From: Ichthyophthirius multifiliis | Taxonomy: Eukaryota; Ciliophora; Oligohymenophorea; Hymenostomatida | NCBI RefSeq assembly: GCF_000220395.1 | Contig: NW_004086117.1 | Coordinates: forward strand, 17,316-81,315 | Direction: 5' to 3' | Length of the DNA stretch: 64,000 nt | Shown here: one piece after another, positions 39,472-52,995 of the stretch | Layout of the letters: each line of letters starts with the position of its first letter | Position numbering within the stretch: the stretch's first letter is position 1 | Program-made: the position numbers and the translations under genes | Notes under the pieces: generated by a model | What the model was told of the DNA's origin: nothing | Database searches by the model: none | The model's input: only the letters and a program-made list of their open reading frames with translations

Positions 39472-42400
39472 ATGCACATTCGAATTACTCGAGCCCGTAA
39501 GAATTTAGAAAAGCAAAATTTCGAAGAAACATTATAAATAAAGCAAAAACCTATAAAAAAACAAAAAACCTGTTAAAAGTAATAAATAACCAAGAACTCT
39601 TAATAAAAAGAATGTTCTTCCTTATAAGAAAAATTACCATTACCACATCCTTAACAAGAAATAAAAAAAATATACTAATAAATAGACCTATAAAAAATAA
39701 ATGACCAATATTATACTATAAGTGATTTACCAAAGGACAAAACCCGTTTAATATGGGTATTCTCGAGCAATTTTTTTATCGAGAAATTAAAAAATGAAAA
39801 TTAAATCCAAATCCAATATTAGACATAACAAAAGCATAATTACCAAATAGAAATATCTTATATAGAGAAAATGCAGGAAATAAAATTCCAAATAACAAAA
39901 TTAATAAAATCATAAACGAAATACGTCATTTATTATTTAATTAAATTTTATGCCCTTTCTAAAACGCATCAAATATTAGAAAATTCCACAAATACTTCAA
40001 AAACTTTTTCTATAGAAAATCCTTCCCAAAGTTTTATTTTCGTATTAGATTTTAACACTATATCAGAAAAACAATATTCTCATTTTATTTTTGAACTTAT
40101 ATTATCTCCTATTAGATTTTAATAATATAATTCTAAAGAAGAAACTGGTTTTGTCGGTTTATAGAATGAAGGATAAACTTGCTATATGAATTCTTTACTT
40201 TAAACCCTTTTTCATTTAAAGTCTTTTGTAAAATTAGTCTATTCGATACCTTCAGAGAAGGAAAATGAGCCCAAATTTCCGAATTCTTTATAATAGTTAT
40301 TTTTTTAATTATAAAATATGCATTTTTCAGTCAAAACATCTGAATTATTAAAAAGTTTTGCTTGGGAAAAATCTAAGATTTGGATGTAATAAGATGTTTA
40401 GGAGTTTTCCTGTTTATTTATTGATTATTTGGAATAAAGAGCAGAAAAAATAGCCGATTTAAAAGGTTAGATTAAGAATATTTTCCAAGGATAAATTTAA
40501 AGTTAGATTTAGTGTATTAATATTAAATATGAAAGTGTTTCTAATGAAAGCTTTTTTGATATTTCCTTACATGTTAAAGGATAAAAGGATATTTATAGCT
40601 CCCTTGATTTTTTTATTTAAAAAGAATACCTTAAAGGGGAGAATAAATATGATACTGGTAACAAATATATTACTAAATAAGAAGCTAAAAAAGGAATAAA
40701 ATTACTAACATTGCCACCTGTTCTTTTTTTTCATTTAAAAAGGTTTGAGTTTGACTATAGTATTAATAAAAATATTAAAATAACAGATAAATATGAATAT
40801 TATGAAACCATTTATCTTGAGAAATACATGGCTATTGTTAATGATTAAGCATGTTATACTTATAAGCTTTTTGCAGTCCTTGTACATTAGGGAGAATCTT
40901 CACTTTCTGGACATTATTATGTATATATTAGACCTAATATGAATACAAATAATAGCAATTGGTTTAAATTTAATGATGCAATAGTTGAAAATGCGACCTA
41001 AAAACAGGTAGTGTATGCTTTTTTTTTAAAAAAAAATAATTTTTTTTATATAATTAACTTTTTTTTTTTTTATAATAATAAAAAAAAAGGTATTTGATAA
41101 TAGTTTTGGAGGAAAATGCTTTTATTAATAATTCGATAAAAACAAAAAGGTTTTTGTATAAGAAAATATGTAAATTAATTCCACTGCATATATGTTAGTT
41201 TATATAAACGAAAAAGAAATTAATAACATTTTTACTTAAATTCCTTCTAAAGTTATTCCTTAATGGATTTTAGAGAACGAAGAATATTCTAAAAAATTAT
41301 AAATTTAATAATAAAGATACAAAGAGTAAATTAATATATTTATATATTGCTTTTTAGCACAGTTTATTTATTCTGTACTTTTTTAAAAAAATAAAAAATA
41401 TAATTATAAATTAATATTTATTATTTAACTTTTTTTATATATTAGAATAATAGAAGTAAGAATAACTACATTTGAATTGTTAAAATAACAAGATAATCCA
41501 TGTGGAGTTCTTTTCTAGAAAAAAGTCGAGAATGAATAAAATATATAGTATGATGAAAATTTGACATTAAAATATGAAGTCAGTAAAGGAATTACATTTA
41601 AATAATTTCATGAAAAACTCTGTGAATAAATAGGTGTTTAGAATGAAGATATATGTTTATGGAGAATCGAATATACATAAAATAATTAAGAAAAAATAAT
41701 TAATCATACATAAAAAATATCTACTTCCGGTGGAATTAATTTCGATAAGGTTTATTTAGAAAACAATTAAAATAATAAAAACTAACCAGTGTATTTAATA
41801 TTACCTGTTAATTCTGATAAATTCCTCAATAAGCCTTTTATTTTATTTGATAATAAAACAAATAAACTCGAGTTTGCGAAATTAAAAGAAAATAATAATA
41901 TATAAAATTTAAACAATATTTTATAATATAATAACAATAAAAAAAACAACAATACACATAATGATTGGTAGAAATATTTTTCTTTACAAAATATTAACTA
42001 AATATTAGTTTTGATTAAAGTATTTTAAGGAAATAAATAAAATATTAAATTTTTTAAATACATCTTTTATAAAAAAACTGCTTTATTTATGAATTTAAAA
42101 AAAGAAATAATTTCCAACTTCAATTATATGTTAGAAAATTATGAATTTTATAAGGAATAAAACTACTAAATAAATAAATTAAACGATTCGCATAATTTAA
42201 AGTAAATCAAAGACGTTTTTAACTCTACTGACTGCGGAGTACTTGTACTCTATTTAAAAGCTAAAAACATGAATAATAATAATAATGTTTCTAGCAAAAT
42301 ACTTTCTATTGAAGAATTTTATGAAAATCTAGATTAGTAATCTTTAGTAATATTACATTACTAAAATAATAATAATAATTCATCTTTTAAATTTTCGCTA

Positions 42401-43411
42401 TAACCTATAAAAGTGGTTTTAAATAAAGAAGTTACTTATAATCAAATCCAACTTTTGGTATATAAAAATATAAAAGAGTAATTATAAAAAAGTTCTTTGA
42501 AATTTTCGGAAGAGGAAAAAGAAGAAAACCAACATGAATATATATATTTAAAAGGGAAATATAGAAATAAAAAATAAGACGATGAAATAATACCATTCTA
42601 TACTTAATAAAATCAAGAAACATAAATAAAAGACATATAAAAATGGCAAGCAAACACTATTTTTTTAAAATTCGAAATCTAAAATTAAATAAAGGCAAAA
42701 TATACTAATTTAAAAATGGTAATTTATTATTCTTTCTATTCAAATAAAAATAATAGTTTATAAAATCCTAAAAGCTTAATAATTTCTAAAACAGAAACTG
42801 TCTCTTCCTTTATTAATATTTTAAAACACTAAAATGTGTTTTAGGAATTTTTAAAAAATGAGATTTCTGAATTTTCACAGTCTTCTTAAAATTTTCAAGT
42901 AAAAATCTGCTCTATTTCGAAGGAAAATCCATATCGATTTGACCAATATTACCTAGAATAGACTAAAATGATTAATATAAAATAAAACATAAGGGTAGAA
43001 ATATTCATTAATGAATATCACAAAAATTAATAAGGAATAATTACTCTAATATGCCATCATACGACAAAAAATGGATAAGAATGCTTCGAAAATCCATTTG
43101 GTATATAAATTTGTATATAGGAAAAGTTTAAAACACTAAAAACAATTATTTTAAATTATTTGTCAAATAAAATTCTATTTTATGAAGGAAAAAAAATAGA
43201 TTTCTAAGATAATCAAATAGCTTTATTTTTATAATCAGATTATTCGAAATATAATTGTAAACCTATACTTGTTGATGAATGTTTATATAAATCTATCGTT
43301 TAAGAAATGGATTATGAAGCTATACATAATAATTAAGCTTATTTAGAAATTCAGCACTTAAATTTGATTTCTTCTTCAAACTATAAAGGAATTAAATTTT
43401 AACTAAAATGA
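39472..43411 (+). CDS. USP7-like ubiquitin carboxyl-terminal hydrolase
   Basis: About 1,240 residues, two introns (41008-41089 and about 41329-41452), TGA 43409-43411. Residues about 80-190 are a divergent MATH-like beta domain (LIWVFSSNFFIEKL, FIFVLDFNTI). The USP catalytic domain follows: Cys box GFVGLQNEGQTCYMNSLLQT (catalytic Cys about 237), MQQDVQEFSCLFIDYLE, the finger region, LPPVLFFHLKRFEFD, and His box GESSLSGHYYVYIRP (catalytic His about 481) with FNDAIVENAT. The finger region lacks obvious paired CxxC motifs, as in USP7. The 700-residue C-terminus has several ubiquitin-like folds, for example EVRITTFELLKQQ, ICLWRIEYTQNN and INEYHKNQQGIITLICHH. That MATH-USP-UBL order is USP7/HAUSP. 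It removes ubiquitin from nuclear targets. The order of the Cys, His and Asp boxes makes the call firm. Confidence 0.9.
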
Positions 43412-43442
43412 ATATAATTTTAAAATAGTATATATATGTATA

Positions 43443-43474
<32 letters not shown>

Positions 43475-44899
43475 AATATATATATTTAATTATTATATTT
43501 ATTTAATTTTTTGTAATAAATATAATTTTATATTATATCTATACATATTTTTACTTTTTAATTTATTTTATTATTATTATATCTATAAATATATTCATTT
43601 GTTTTTTATTAAAAAAAAAATATTTTCTTGTCTTTTTTAATATTTTTTTTATTTATTTTTTATATTTTTACACTTAATATTATATTTTTATTTTTTTTAA
43701 AGAAATGAAAAATTTAATCTATTTTTCTTATAGATTCTATTATTTAAATTGATAAGATTTTTACTATTTTATACAAACATAGAATATAGATAAACATAAA
43801 CTGCTACCAATATGTTTACTTCGTTTATAATGTATCTAAAAATAATAAAAATAAATAAATTGTGATAATCTATTAATATTTCTATATCATCCGTTATTAA
43901 TTTTTATAAATTATATAATATAAAAATAGCCTCATTAAATAATTATTTTCAAAATAGGTTTATAAATTAAAAATGAATGTATAATAACATAATAAATAAT
44001 TTATAAAATTAAAATTATATACGAAATATATGCAAAAACAAAATTTATTTAAAATAATGAAAAATAAAAAAATTCTTCAAAAAATATTTTAAAATAATTA
44101 AAAAATAAAATATAAATTATTCTAACATAATATTAAATGAATAAAAATATTATTTTTAATTGAAAATTAAATAGATAAAACCTATTGAAAAAAGATTGTA
44201 TTAATTTTAAAAATAAATACTATTATCTTACAGAATTTTATATTTTTTAAAAATTTATTTATAAAATTTGTATATATTATAAAAAAAATATATTAATAAA
44301 TATTATTAATTTATAATATGAAAATTTATATATTAGTATATATAAATATAAAATAATATATTATTATATTATATTTATTTATTTATTTAAATTATATATA
44401 TATTTTTTTTGTTATTATTACATTGTATTAATACACTTTTTTTAATTTGTTTAAATTTTTTTCATCTTTAAAATAAAATCATATATTAAATATATTCTAT
44501 TAAATTTAATATATCATTAATTTTTTTAAATATTCTTAATTATTTAACTAAATATAAATTAATTTAATTATTAATCATTTAAATTATAATTTAATACATT
44601 ATTTATTTCTTTATTAAAAATTTTACAGACACTATTTTTATTAATTTTCTTTTTAAAAATTAATTTATTCTTATCTTTTTTTGATTTATTTTTTTAAATT
44701 AATTAAAAATGTAATTAAAAGGATTTATCTTTAAATAATATATATTTAATAACTATATTTTAATGAATTCTCTATATATCTATAATTAAGAGTTACATAA
44801 AATCTATTTATAATATATATCACATTAAATTTTTAAAATAATATAGAATTCATATAAAAATTTACAAAGAAACATAATTCTTTATTATATATGTTTTTT
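43412..44899. other. AT-only spacer
   Basis: About 1.5 kb between convergent genes, with a TA array at about 43455-43473 and nothing coding. Confidence 0.6.
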
Positions 44900-45143
44900 T
44901 CATTATTTAAACTTATTATATAATTCTTCCACTTATTCACTTTTTGGCATCGAAGGCATTGCCCCGTATTACGTAATACATAAAAATGCAGCCGTATTTG
45001 CATAAAGAAGGCATTATTTAAACACTTACTAATCAATTAATTTTTATTTTTAACTATAATCTATCATATTATACACAAAAAGACTGCTGTAAAGCAATCT
45101 CCTGCACCTACAGTATCTAATAAATAAAATAATAAATAAATAT

Positions 45144-45205
<62 letters not shown>

Positions 45206-45998
45206 TATTATTGCCTTTAATAGTATATTTATCGAGTATTTTTTTATCTAATTAAGTAATAGAAGGAACTTCTATTTAAATATTTTCTGAAATAACCTCA
45301 CTTCCATCACTTCCTTTTTTCAAAACAACTACTAAGTCTTTATATTTTCTAATAATTTACTCCCTAATTTCCTATGTAGAAATTTCTTTTTTTTCCCAAC
45401 CCAAAATGCTTTACAATTCAGTCGAATTTGGGGAAATAAAATCTAAATTTTTCATTAAATTTTCAGGTATTTTCTCATCAGTCCCCCCGCAATCTAGCAT
45501 GACTATCTTTTAGTATTTTTTCGCAAATTGAGCTGCCAAAGTGCTTATTTTTAAAGGAATTTCTTTCTAAAGAAGCAAAAATCTACTCTAAAGAATTGCC
45601 TTTTAGTATTCTAAAGGTAAAGAGTCTTCGCTTTCATAAAATGTATTGGCACCTCCTACTATTATAATACTATTTTCACCCTTTTCAGTCAATGTAATTA
45701 TAGCTTAACCTGTTTAAACGCCTTCTAATAATCTAATATTTCCTGTTTCAACCATATTTCCTTGCATTTCATGTACTAAGTTTTATCCATAGACATCTTT
45801 TCCGAATTAACCTGCAAATATTGTCGATGAACCCAATTTAGAAGCCGCTACAGCTTGATTGGCACCTTTTCCTCCGTTTTTTATGTATGATTTTTTAGCA
45901 GGCATTGTCTCTCCTTCTACAGGAAAACGAGGAACAATTAAGAAAAGGTCAAAACTACCTGAACAAATAACACATATAGAATATTTATTGATCTCCAT
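44900..45998 (-). CDS. Ribokinase (PfkB family)
   Basis: Phosphorylates ribose at O5 with ATP, feeding the pentose phosphate pathway. It starts MEINKYSICVICSGSFDLFL. Motifs: GETMPAKKSYIKNGGKGANQ (first PfkB signature, sugar-binding GGKGAN), GKDVYGQNLVHEMQGNMV, GQAIITLTEKGENSIIIVGG, FLLLQKEIPL, DCGGTDEKIPENL, SPNSTELQSILG, VVLKKGSDGSEVI, then DTVGAGDCFTAVFL (second signature; catalytic Asp in GAGD) and ANTAAFLCITQYGAMPSMP (the family's NAAAALSVTRxGAQPSMP). A 50-bp intron (45025-45074) contains an in-frame TGA and joins GDCFTAVFL to LFKQCLLYANTA. A second intron, about 45117-45206, holds a (TA)n array. Its 5' GT is not obvious, so the array may be misassembled. About 315 residues, the usual length. 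Confidence 0.92.
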
Positions 45999-46119
45999 AA
46001 TATTTTTTTTAATATTATATATCTTAATATAATTATTAATTAAATAAAGTTTAAGTAAAAATAAAAAGAAAAAAAAAAAAATCGAATATAATATTTTTAT
46101 ATTAATAAAATATAAAACA

Positions 46120-46161
<42 letters not shown>

Positions 46162-47510
46162 TATATATGTTTATCATGATTATTAGATCTTAATTATATA
46201 TATAATCTTTTTATTTTTATGTTAATCAAGGTTTACTTGATATTTTTTTATTGAAAAAAATAATAAATAAAAGCGTTAAAATCCATAAATGATATATAAT
46301 TTGAGAAATCTTCTAAAATTTTAGTATTTTGGTATTTTTTCAAATATTTTAATATAATTAAAAAAAATTAACTAAACATTGCTGTAAGAAAAGCTACAAA
46401 AAACGTATTTTTTATTAAAAAAAATTATATATTTAGTTTCTAATTTTACCCAAAAATTATATAATATAAGTTGAATAGAAGAATTATTTATTTATATATT
46501 AATCGATTGAAATTAGTGAAATTCGCAAAATTTAATAAATTATTTACATATTCCATATTATTTATAAAATAAAAAATAAATTAATATATATTTATATTTT
46601 TCTTTTATTAATAATTAATTTTAAAAATATTAATTTATTATTATATATTTAATATGAATTATCTATAAATATATTAATAAATAAATATATAAATATATAA
46701 ATATATATATATATTTGTATTAATATATATATTATTTTTTTATACAATGTTAATTTAAATTAATTTATAAAAATGATATTAACTAATTCATTTTTTTAAA
46801 AAAAACAAACCAATAATTTAATATATCAATTCTTCATGAAATATTTCTATCTATTTTATTTTTTAAAAAAACAAGATTTCTAATGTTATTATTTTCATTA
46901 AAAAAAATTATTACGTTTTTTAATAAAAGTTATATAATTTAAGTTTTTTTTATGACTTTAAATAATTAAATATATAAATTATAATAGTTAATCTTTACAA
47001 AATTATAATGTACATCTACTAGTAATTATATTACCTCGAACATTTATTATTATATAAATACAAATAATTTTTTATAAATTTTTTTCATTTATAAAATTAA
47101 TAAAAGTATTTTTACTTTATATAAAATATGATATTTCTTATTTTTAAATTAAAATAAATATAATCTATAAAACAAACAAAAAAACTAAATAAAAATAATA
47201 TTTTGTAATCATAATAAAATATCATTTATCAATATTAGAATTAATTTTTTTTTTTAATATAAAATTAATTCTTCATATAAAAAATAACCTATCAAAATAT
47301 TTGTAATAATATGTCTTAGGATTAAAATAAAGAAATAACAATTTTTAAAATATTGAGAAATTATTTTATCATATAAAATATAGAATAGTGTTTCAATATT
47401 TAGATATTATTTTTGTGAAATAATAAAATATTTTAAAATAAAAAGAAAATAAAAATTAATAATAACTTTAATTTAAATATATAATTTAGATTAAAAAAAT
47501 AAATATAAAA
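45999..47510. other. AT-only spacer
   Basis: About 1.5 kb with TA arrays near 46129-46160 and 46690-46735. No frame with mixed codon composition and no RNA gene recognised. Confidence 0.6.
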
Positions 47511-48345
47511 ATGTAAAAAACCTTATCAAAATTAGAAGAAAAAATCCTTTTATTCAAACAGAAAATATGATAAATAAATCGAATTTTATACCAAAATATA
47601 GCAGAAAAATTATTGATTTCTAAAAATCATGAATTTACAGCGACTAAAAACATATAAAAGGTGCTTACTTTTTATGGTAATATTGTGAATATATAGTATT
47701 AGAATTCGGTTAATTTAAATTAATGAGGATATGATAATATGCTGGAAAAAGCCAGGTTTTCAAATAGATGTTTTATTAAGCTTTTATAAATTTAGAAAGC
47801 TTAAATAATTCAAGTTTATTAAATTAACTAATATTTAATAGATTATAAAAAAATCTTTAAAATTTGTTCAGTAATAAAAACGAAGTTTTTAGTTACTAAA
47901 GTTCTTTTATTATTGTTAAATAAATTTATAAATAAGTAATTAAATATTTAATTTTTTTTAAGTATTTCCCTTTAAGAAATAATTATTAAGTTCTGTTAAA
48001 AAATTGGTTATGAAAATTAAGCATTGATCTTTTACTTTTAAAAAAAATATAAAAAAAATTTATAAAATTTTTGATGGCTTAAATGTTCGAATAATTATTA
48101 AAGTACTTATTCTTTATTTAGGATTCGCTTTGGTGACTATTATTTTTTTGATTTTCATTTATTCAATGAATAAATATAAAAAATTATTAATGATCAAATC
48201 TCAAAGAAGTTAAAAAAAAAAATTATTAAGAATATTTTATTTTAATAATTAAAAGAATATTTAATTGAATAACTAGAAGAATATTTAATTAAATAATTAG
48301 AAGAATATTTAATTGATTAATTAAAACAATAGTAACATTATGCCT
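47511..48345 (+). pseudogene. Disrupted gene for a small membrane protein with an octapeptide repeat
   Basis: Readable pieces in order: MQKTLSKLEEKILLFKQK (47511), AEKLLISKNHEFTATKNIQK, FYGNIVNIQYQNSVNLNQ, an in-frame TGA near 47731, MLEKARFSNRCFIKLLQIQK, YLIDYKKIFKICSVIKTKFL, a 27-bp putative intron (about 47935-47961), ISLQEIIIKFCQKIGYENQA, IFDGLNVRIIIKVLILYLGF/ALVTIIFLIFIYSM (one membrane span), KSQRSQKKK, and after an A11 run three copies of an eight-residue repeat (EYLIEQLE, EYLIKQLE, EYLIDQLK; 48250-48325). Two to four frame corrections and one TGA separate them. This may be a decaying gene, or a real gene with errors and an unseen intron. The topology (cytosolic helix, then C-terminal anchor) is like tail-anchored proteins. 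No family recognised. Confidence 0.4.
48249..48326 (+). repeat. 24-bp minisatellite, three copies, in coding phase
   Basis: Three tandem copies of a 24-bp unit (AGAATATTTAATTGAATAAC plus four bases) that translate to an eight-residue EYLIEQLE-type unit when TAA and TAG are Gln. Confidence 0.75.
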
Positions 48346-48607
48346 AAAAATTTTTACTTAATTATATTTTTATTTAATAAATAAATTTAAATAATATTTA
48401 TATAATATGTGTATAATTTTTGTTTATAGTTAAAACTTTAATATCTTATTATTTTATATTAAAGCTATTTTTAATCTTTATTCATATTATAAAAATCTAA
48501 AACTTTAAAAATTTAAAGATATTATAAAAATAAAAATAAAAAATAAAAAATTAAATCTAAAAAAAAAATTGTAATAAAATATATATTTTTAATTAAAGAA
48601 TAGAAAA

Positions 48608-50158
48608 ATGGATCTTATTAATACAGGTGTATTATTATTTTAATATTACCATAAAATGTACTTAGAGCCATTAGACGAACTAGTACTTCCAATAGACAAT
48701 AAATTCTAACAATTAATTGATAGTCTTGAAATAGTAAAAAATAAAATATAAAAAAAATAAAAAAAAAAAAATTAGTTAAGTCTTGATCAATTAAAATTTC
48801 TTTTTAGTTTAATTATTGGAATGCCCCTTGGTTGGATTTTATACTTTATAAGAAATCCCATAATCCGTCACATCTATTCGACTATAACAGGTATTTTGTT
48901 AGCCTTTTTCGTATACAAAAGTGCTATATTATCAGTTATAATATACACCATATCATGCTATATCTTGTGTTCATTCTTAGGAAAATCAAGTGGAAGAATA
49001 GTATTCATATACAGCATGATATATTTATCAATACATCACCTGTACAGATAAATCGTAGAACCAGGTAAATGGAAAATGGAGATAACATCCTCCCTTATGA
49101 TGTTATTTTGCAAATGTACATCAATAGCATTTTGTTATTCGGACGGGTTTTAGATAAAAGAAAATAAATTAGAAATGCTATCAAAAGATTAACAATAAAA
49201 AGCTTTATAAAAATTACCGAATTTCTTTTCTTTTTTCTCTTTCGTGAATTTTTTAGGATCTACTATATCTGGTCCAGTATTCGATTACTTTGATTTTGAT
49301 AATTTTATAAATTTAAAAGGTAATTTTTCCAATATACCGCTCCCTATAGTAAATTCTCTACAAAACTTTTTAATTTCGCTTTTTTATTGCATTATTGCGG
49401 CGATTATTTTGCCTTATTTTGATCCCTTTTTTTTATCTTCTGATGAATTCGGGCATCTTCCTTTTATTTAAAAGCTTTTAGTTTTAAATATTACAATAAT
49501 CCTTATAAGAATAAGATACTATGGAGGCTGGCTTTTAATCTAGGCCGCATGTGCGTCTACAGGAATTACCTGGAATTAAAAAACTGGAAAATTCGATTAT
49601 ATAGTAACAGTGTATGAAAGTCATGAATTTACACACGAAATAAGAGTTAGAGTCGAAAAATGGAATCACACAGTTTAAATTTGGCTCAAAAGATATATAT
49701 ATAACAGAATATATTTAGAAGAAGAATATAAAAAAAGCAAAGCTAAAGCACAATATGCATAAAATGTCACATTTTTTATAAGTGCTTTATGGCATGGTTT
49801 CTACCCAGGATATTTTATGTCATTTTTATAATGGTCTATTCTTATTTCTGTCTGTAAATTCGCGTTTAAGGCTTCTTGTAATAAGTAAAACTTATTTAAA
49901 AAGTTAGAAAAACTTGGATTTGTGTATGTTTTGGTTAGGTGGATGATTGTTAATTTTACTTTTAATACTTTTGCAGTTGGATTTGTGGTTTTAAGTGCGG
50001 ATAATACACTTAGGTTTACGAAAAATATTGGCTGGGTATTCTAAGTTGGATGCGGATTAGCTTATTTATTCTTTATAATTACTGGATTTGGGTAAAAGGA
50101 ATAAAAATAAAAAGAAGATGTTAAGTAAAAAGAAGAAATTATAAAAAAAGAAGATTGA
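48608..50158 (+). CDS. MBOAT-family membrane acyltransferase (lysophospholipid type)
   Basis: An intact, intronless frame of 516 residues. Many hydrophobic spans are visible (FSLIIGMPLGWILYFI; IYSTITGILLAFFVY; LISLFYCIIAAIILPYF; AYLFFIITGFG). Family residues are in place: YYGGWLLIQAACASTGITWN, then WNHTVQIWLKRYIYNRIYLE with the conserved Asn at residue 353, and FISALWHGFYPGYFMSFL with the active-site His at 396. WNxxxxxWLK plus SAxWHGxxPGY is the pattern of MBOAT1/2/5 and LPCAT3-type lysophospholipid acyltransferases of the ER, which re-acylate lysophospholipids with acyl-CoA. The tail is charged (KEQKQKEDVKQKEEIIKK). Substrate choice cannot be told. Confidence 0.93.
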
Positions 50159-50261
50159 AATATTTTTTAATTATTAAATTTATGTTTTTATTTTAAAAAT
50201 TATAAAAAAAGAAGATTGAAATATTTTTTATTTATTAGATTTATGTTTTTATTTTAAATAA
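50136..50261 (+). repeat. Direct tandem duplication of about 60 bp over the MBOAT stop codon
   Basis: A segment containing AATTATAAAAAAAGAAGATTG, cut here after its first 20 bases, and running on to TTTATGTTTTTATTTTAAA occurs twice, starting near 50138 and 50198, with few differences. The first copy includes the last codons and TGA of the MBOAT gene; the second is a noncoding relic just downstream. Confidence 0.85.
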
Positions 50262-50870
50262 ATTTGTTTTTTAGATTAAAATATTTTTTAAAAATAGTAA
50301 ATTTTTAATCTTAAATATAATAAAATTTATATATAAATATATATATTTATATATATATATATATATATTATTTTAAAATAAATATATTTTTTTATAAATG
50401 TTAATAAATTTATAGTAAAAATTAATACATTTATTTTAAAAATTAATGATTTACTTAGATTTTAATTTGTTTAATTAATCGGTTTCTAATATATAAATTT
50501 TAAAATAAACATGATATAATATTTATTTGTTTTTAATAATACACATAATATTTTAATATTATTTATATAAAAATAAAATATCTTCATTTTATTAAAATAG
50601 TAAATTTATAATTTTTACAATATTACGTTCTTTATAGATAACAAGTATTATTAAGCATAATTAATATTTCATTTTATATATAAAAAAAAAAAAATAAGAA
50701 CAATTAGAAATAAATATAGGAATTATATATAATATAATAATTAAATATAAAGATTTATTTTAAAAATATTAAATAAATAATAGTATTTATTGTAAATAAA
50801 ATATATTTATTTAAAAAAAAGAAAATTATATTATATAATAAAATTATTATAAATCTAAATAAAAAAATAA
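50159..50870. other. AT-only spacer
   Basis: Between two genes on the same strand. Apart from the second duplication copy and a TA patch near 50340-50368, it contains nothing recognisable. Confidence 0.55.
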
Positions 50871-51503
50871 ATGAGTAGAAATAACTCTGGTAACCTTTAT
50901 AAGAACACGAAAAAAATGTTCTTTCAAAAACACATTTAAGAGAAATACTAAAAGATAACGAAAGAAACAAGGTAAAAAAAAGACATAAAAATAAATAAAT
51001 TAAAAATAATAAAAAACAGTAATTAGTTTTTGAACATAATAATATTGTCTTAGATTTAACTCATGAGAAAAATAGACACAAAAGTATTGATTTATTTGAA
51101 GAATTAGCCTAAAAAGCTGGTTTATATGAAAGTATTAACCAAATGTTTACAGGAGTAAAATTAAAATATATAAAAAAATAAACAATCTAAAAAATAAAAG
51201 GAAAAAATAAACACTACAGAAAAAAGATCAGTTCTACACACAGCCTTAAGAGCCTAAAAAGACCAAAATATTATAGTTGAAGGTAAAAATATAGTATAAG
51301 AAGTGCATTAAGTCCTCGAAAACATTGAAAAATTCGTCTCAAAACTAAGATCTGGAGAATTAAAAGGATTAAGAGGAAAAAATATAAAAAATATAGTAGT
51401 AATAGGAATAGGTGGATCTTATTTATCAATTGAATACGTATATTAAGCATTAAGAACAAACCCTGAATCATAAAAAAAATCATAAGGAAGAAAACTTATG
51501 TAA

Positions 51504-51550
<47 letters not shown>

Positions 51551-52930
51551 ATATATATATCTTTATATTTATATATTATAATTAAAAAGATTTCTTGCAA
51601 ATGTAGATCCTATCGATTTTGCGAGAGCTATTGAAGACATAAATTCTGAAGAAACAATGTTTGTTATAAACTCAAAAACATTTACCACTGCAGAAACAAT
51701 GTTAAATGCTAGAACATGTAGAAATTGGTTAGTTGAAGAGCATAAGAAACTTGGAGAAATTTTAGATTCAGAAGACTAAATAAAAAATTTAGTTAATCAT
51801 CACATGTGTGCTGCTTCTACGAACATTACTGACACATCCAAATTCGGAATTTCTGCAGAAAAAGTTTTCGGCTTTTGGGATTGGGTAGGAGGTAGATATT
51901 CAGTCTGGAGTGCAATCGGAATGTTGCCTTTATCATTTGTTTTTGGTTATGATTACATGGTATAATTTTTAGAAGGAGCTCATGACATTGATAATAATTT
52001 TATTAATAATAAATAAGTAAGAAAAAATTTACCCTTATTACTAGGTTTAGTAGGATTTTATAATACTGCGATCAAAAATTATAATTCAAGAGCTATTTTA
52101 CCTTATTGCTAGGCTTTGTGTAAATTTGTACCTCATGTATAATAATTAGATATGGAATCTAATGGAAAAAGAGTTAATTTAAAAGGAGAAACCTTAGATT
52201 ATTAAACTACAGTTGTTAATTTTGGAGAACCAGGAACTAATGGTATTCTAAATATAATTTTTATTTTTATATTAAATATAATAATAGGATAACATAGTTT
52301 TTATTAATTACTACATCAAGGAAGAGAAATTCCTTGCGAATTCATTGGATACGCTAAATCTTAATATCCCATTATGTTAAATTCAGAAATAGTAAGTAAT
52401 CACGAAGAATTAATGAGCAATTTCTTTTCTTAAGTAATATATTATTTTATTAAATATACATATATATTTTTTTAAATAAAAATATTATTTTTTAAATAAA
52501 AATATATAAACAAATATATTCAATAGCCTGATGCACTAGCTTATGGAAAAACAATTGAAGAATTAAAAAATGAAAAAGTCCCTGAAGAACTTCTTGGACA
52601 TAAATTCTTCCCAGGAGACAGACCATCTTTATCATTTTTATTTACAGAATTAAATCCTTATACTTGTGGTTAATTATTGGCTTTATACGAGCACAGAACA
52701 GCAGTTGAAGGTAAAAATATTTTTATATTATATAAAAAATAAATTAATAAAGGATATTTATGGGATATTAATAGCTTTGATTAATGGGGAGTTGAATTAG
52801 GAAAAGTTCTTGCAAAACAAGTAAGAACATTATTTTAGAATAACTAAGGAAAAAAGATGCCGATTTTACAGGAACAAACTTTAATTCTGCAACATAACAT
52901 TTACTAAAAAGATTTATATAATAAAGATGA
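50871..52930 (+). CDS. Glucose-6-phosphate isomerase
   Basis: Interconverts glucose-6-P and fructose-6-P in glycolysis. N-terminal [20 protein letters not shown] and LDLTHEKN are followed by [76 protein letters not shown], the signature [74 protein letters not shown] plus IPCEFIG (catalytic Glu region), and FDQWGVELGK (last signature with the active-site Lys). Introns at about 50972-51018, 51154-51199, 51500-51589, 52242-52288, 52435-52527 and 52711-52752 join in frame. Two A-run errors are likely. At 50879-50881 one more A links the ATG (MSRKQLWQPL). At 52850-52855 one more A leads into [20 protein letters not shown] and the TGA at 52928. About 540 residues. Confidence 0.95.
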
Positions 52931-52995
52931 ATTAAAAAATAATAAATATATTTTAATAATTATTTATTTATTATTATATTAATTTTTTTTTTTTT

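Noticed and set aside
42432-42653. Minus-strand hydrophobic frame, 73 residues
   Set aside because: Lies opposite the C-terminal ubiquitin-like region of the USP7-like gene, whose frame is continuous there.
44833-45036. Minus-strand frame with MQIRLHFYVLRNTGQCLRCQ
   Set aside because: Alternative frame of the last ribokinase exon; the correct frame gives the PfkB C-terminus (ANTAAFLCITQYGAMPSMP).
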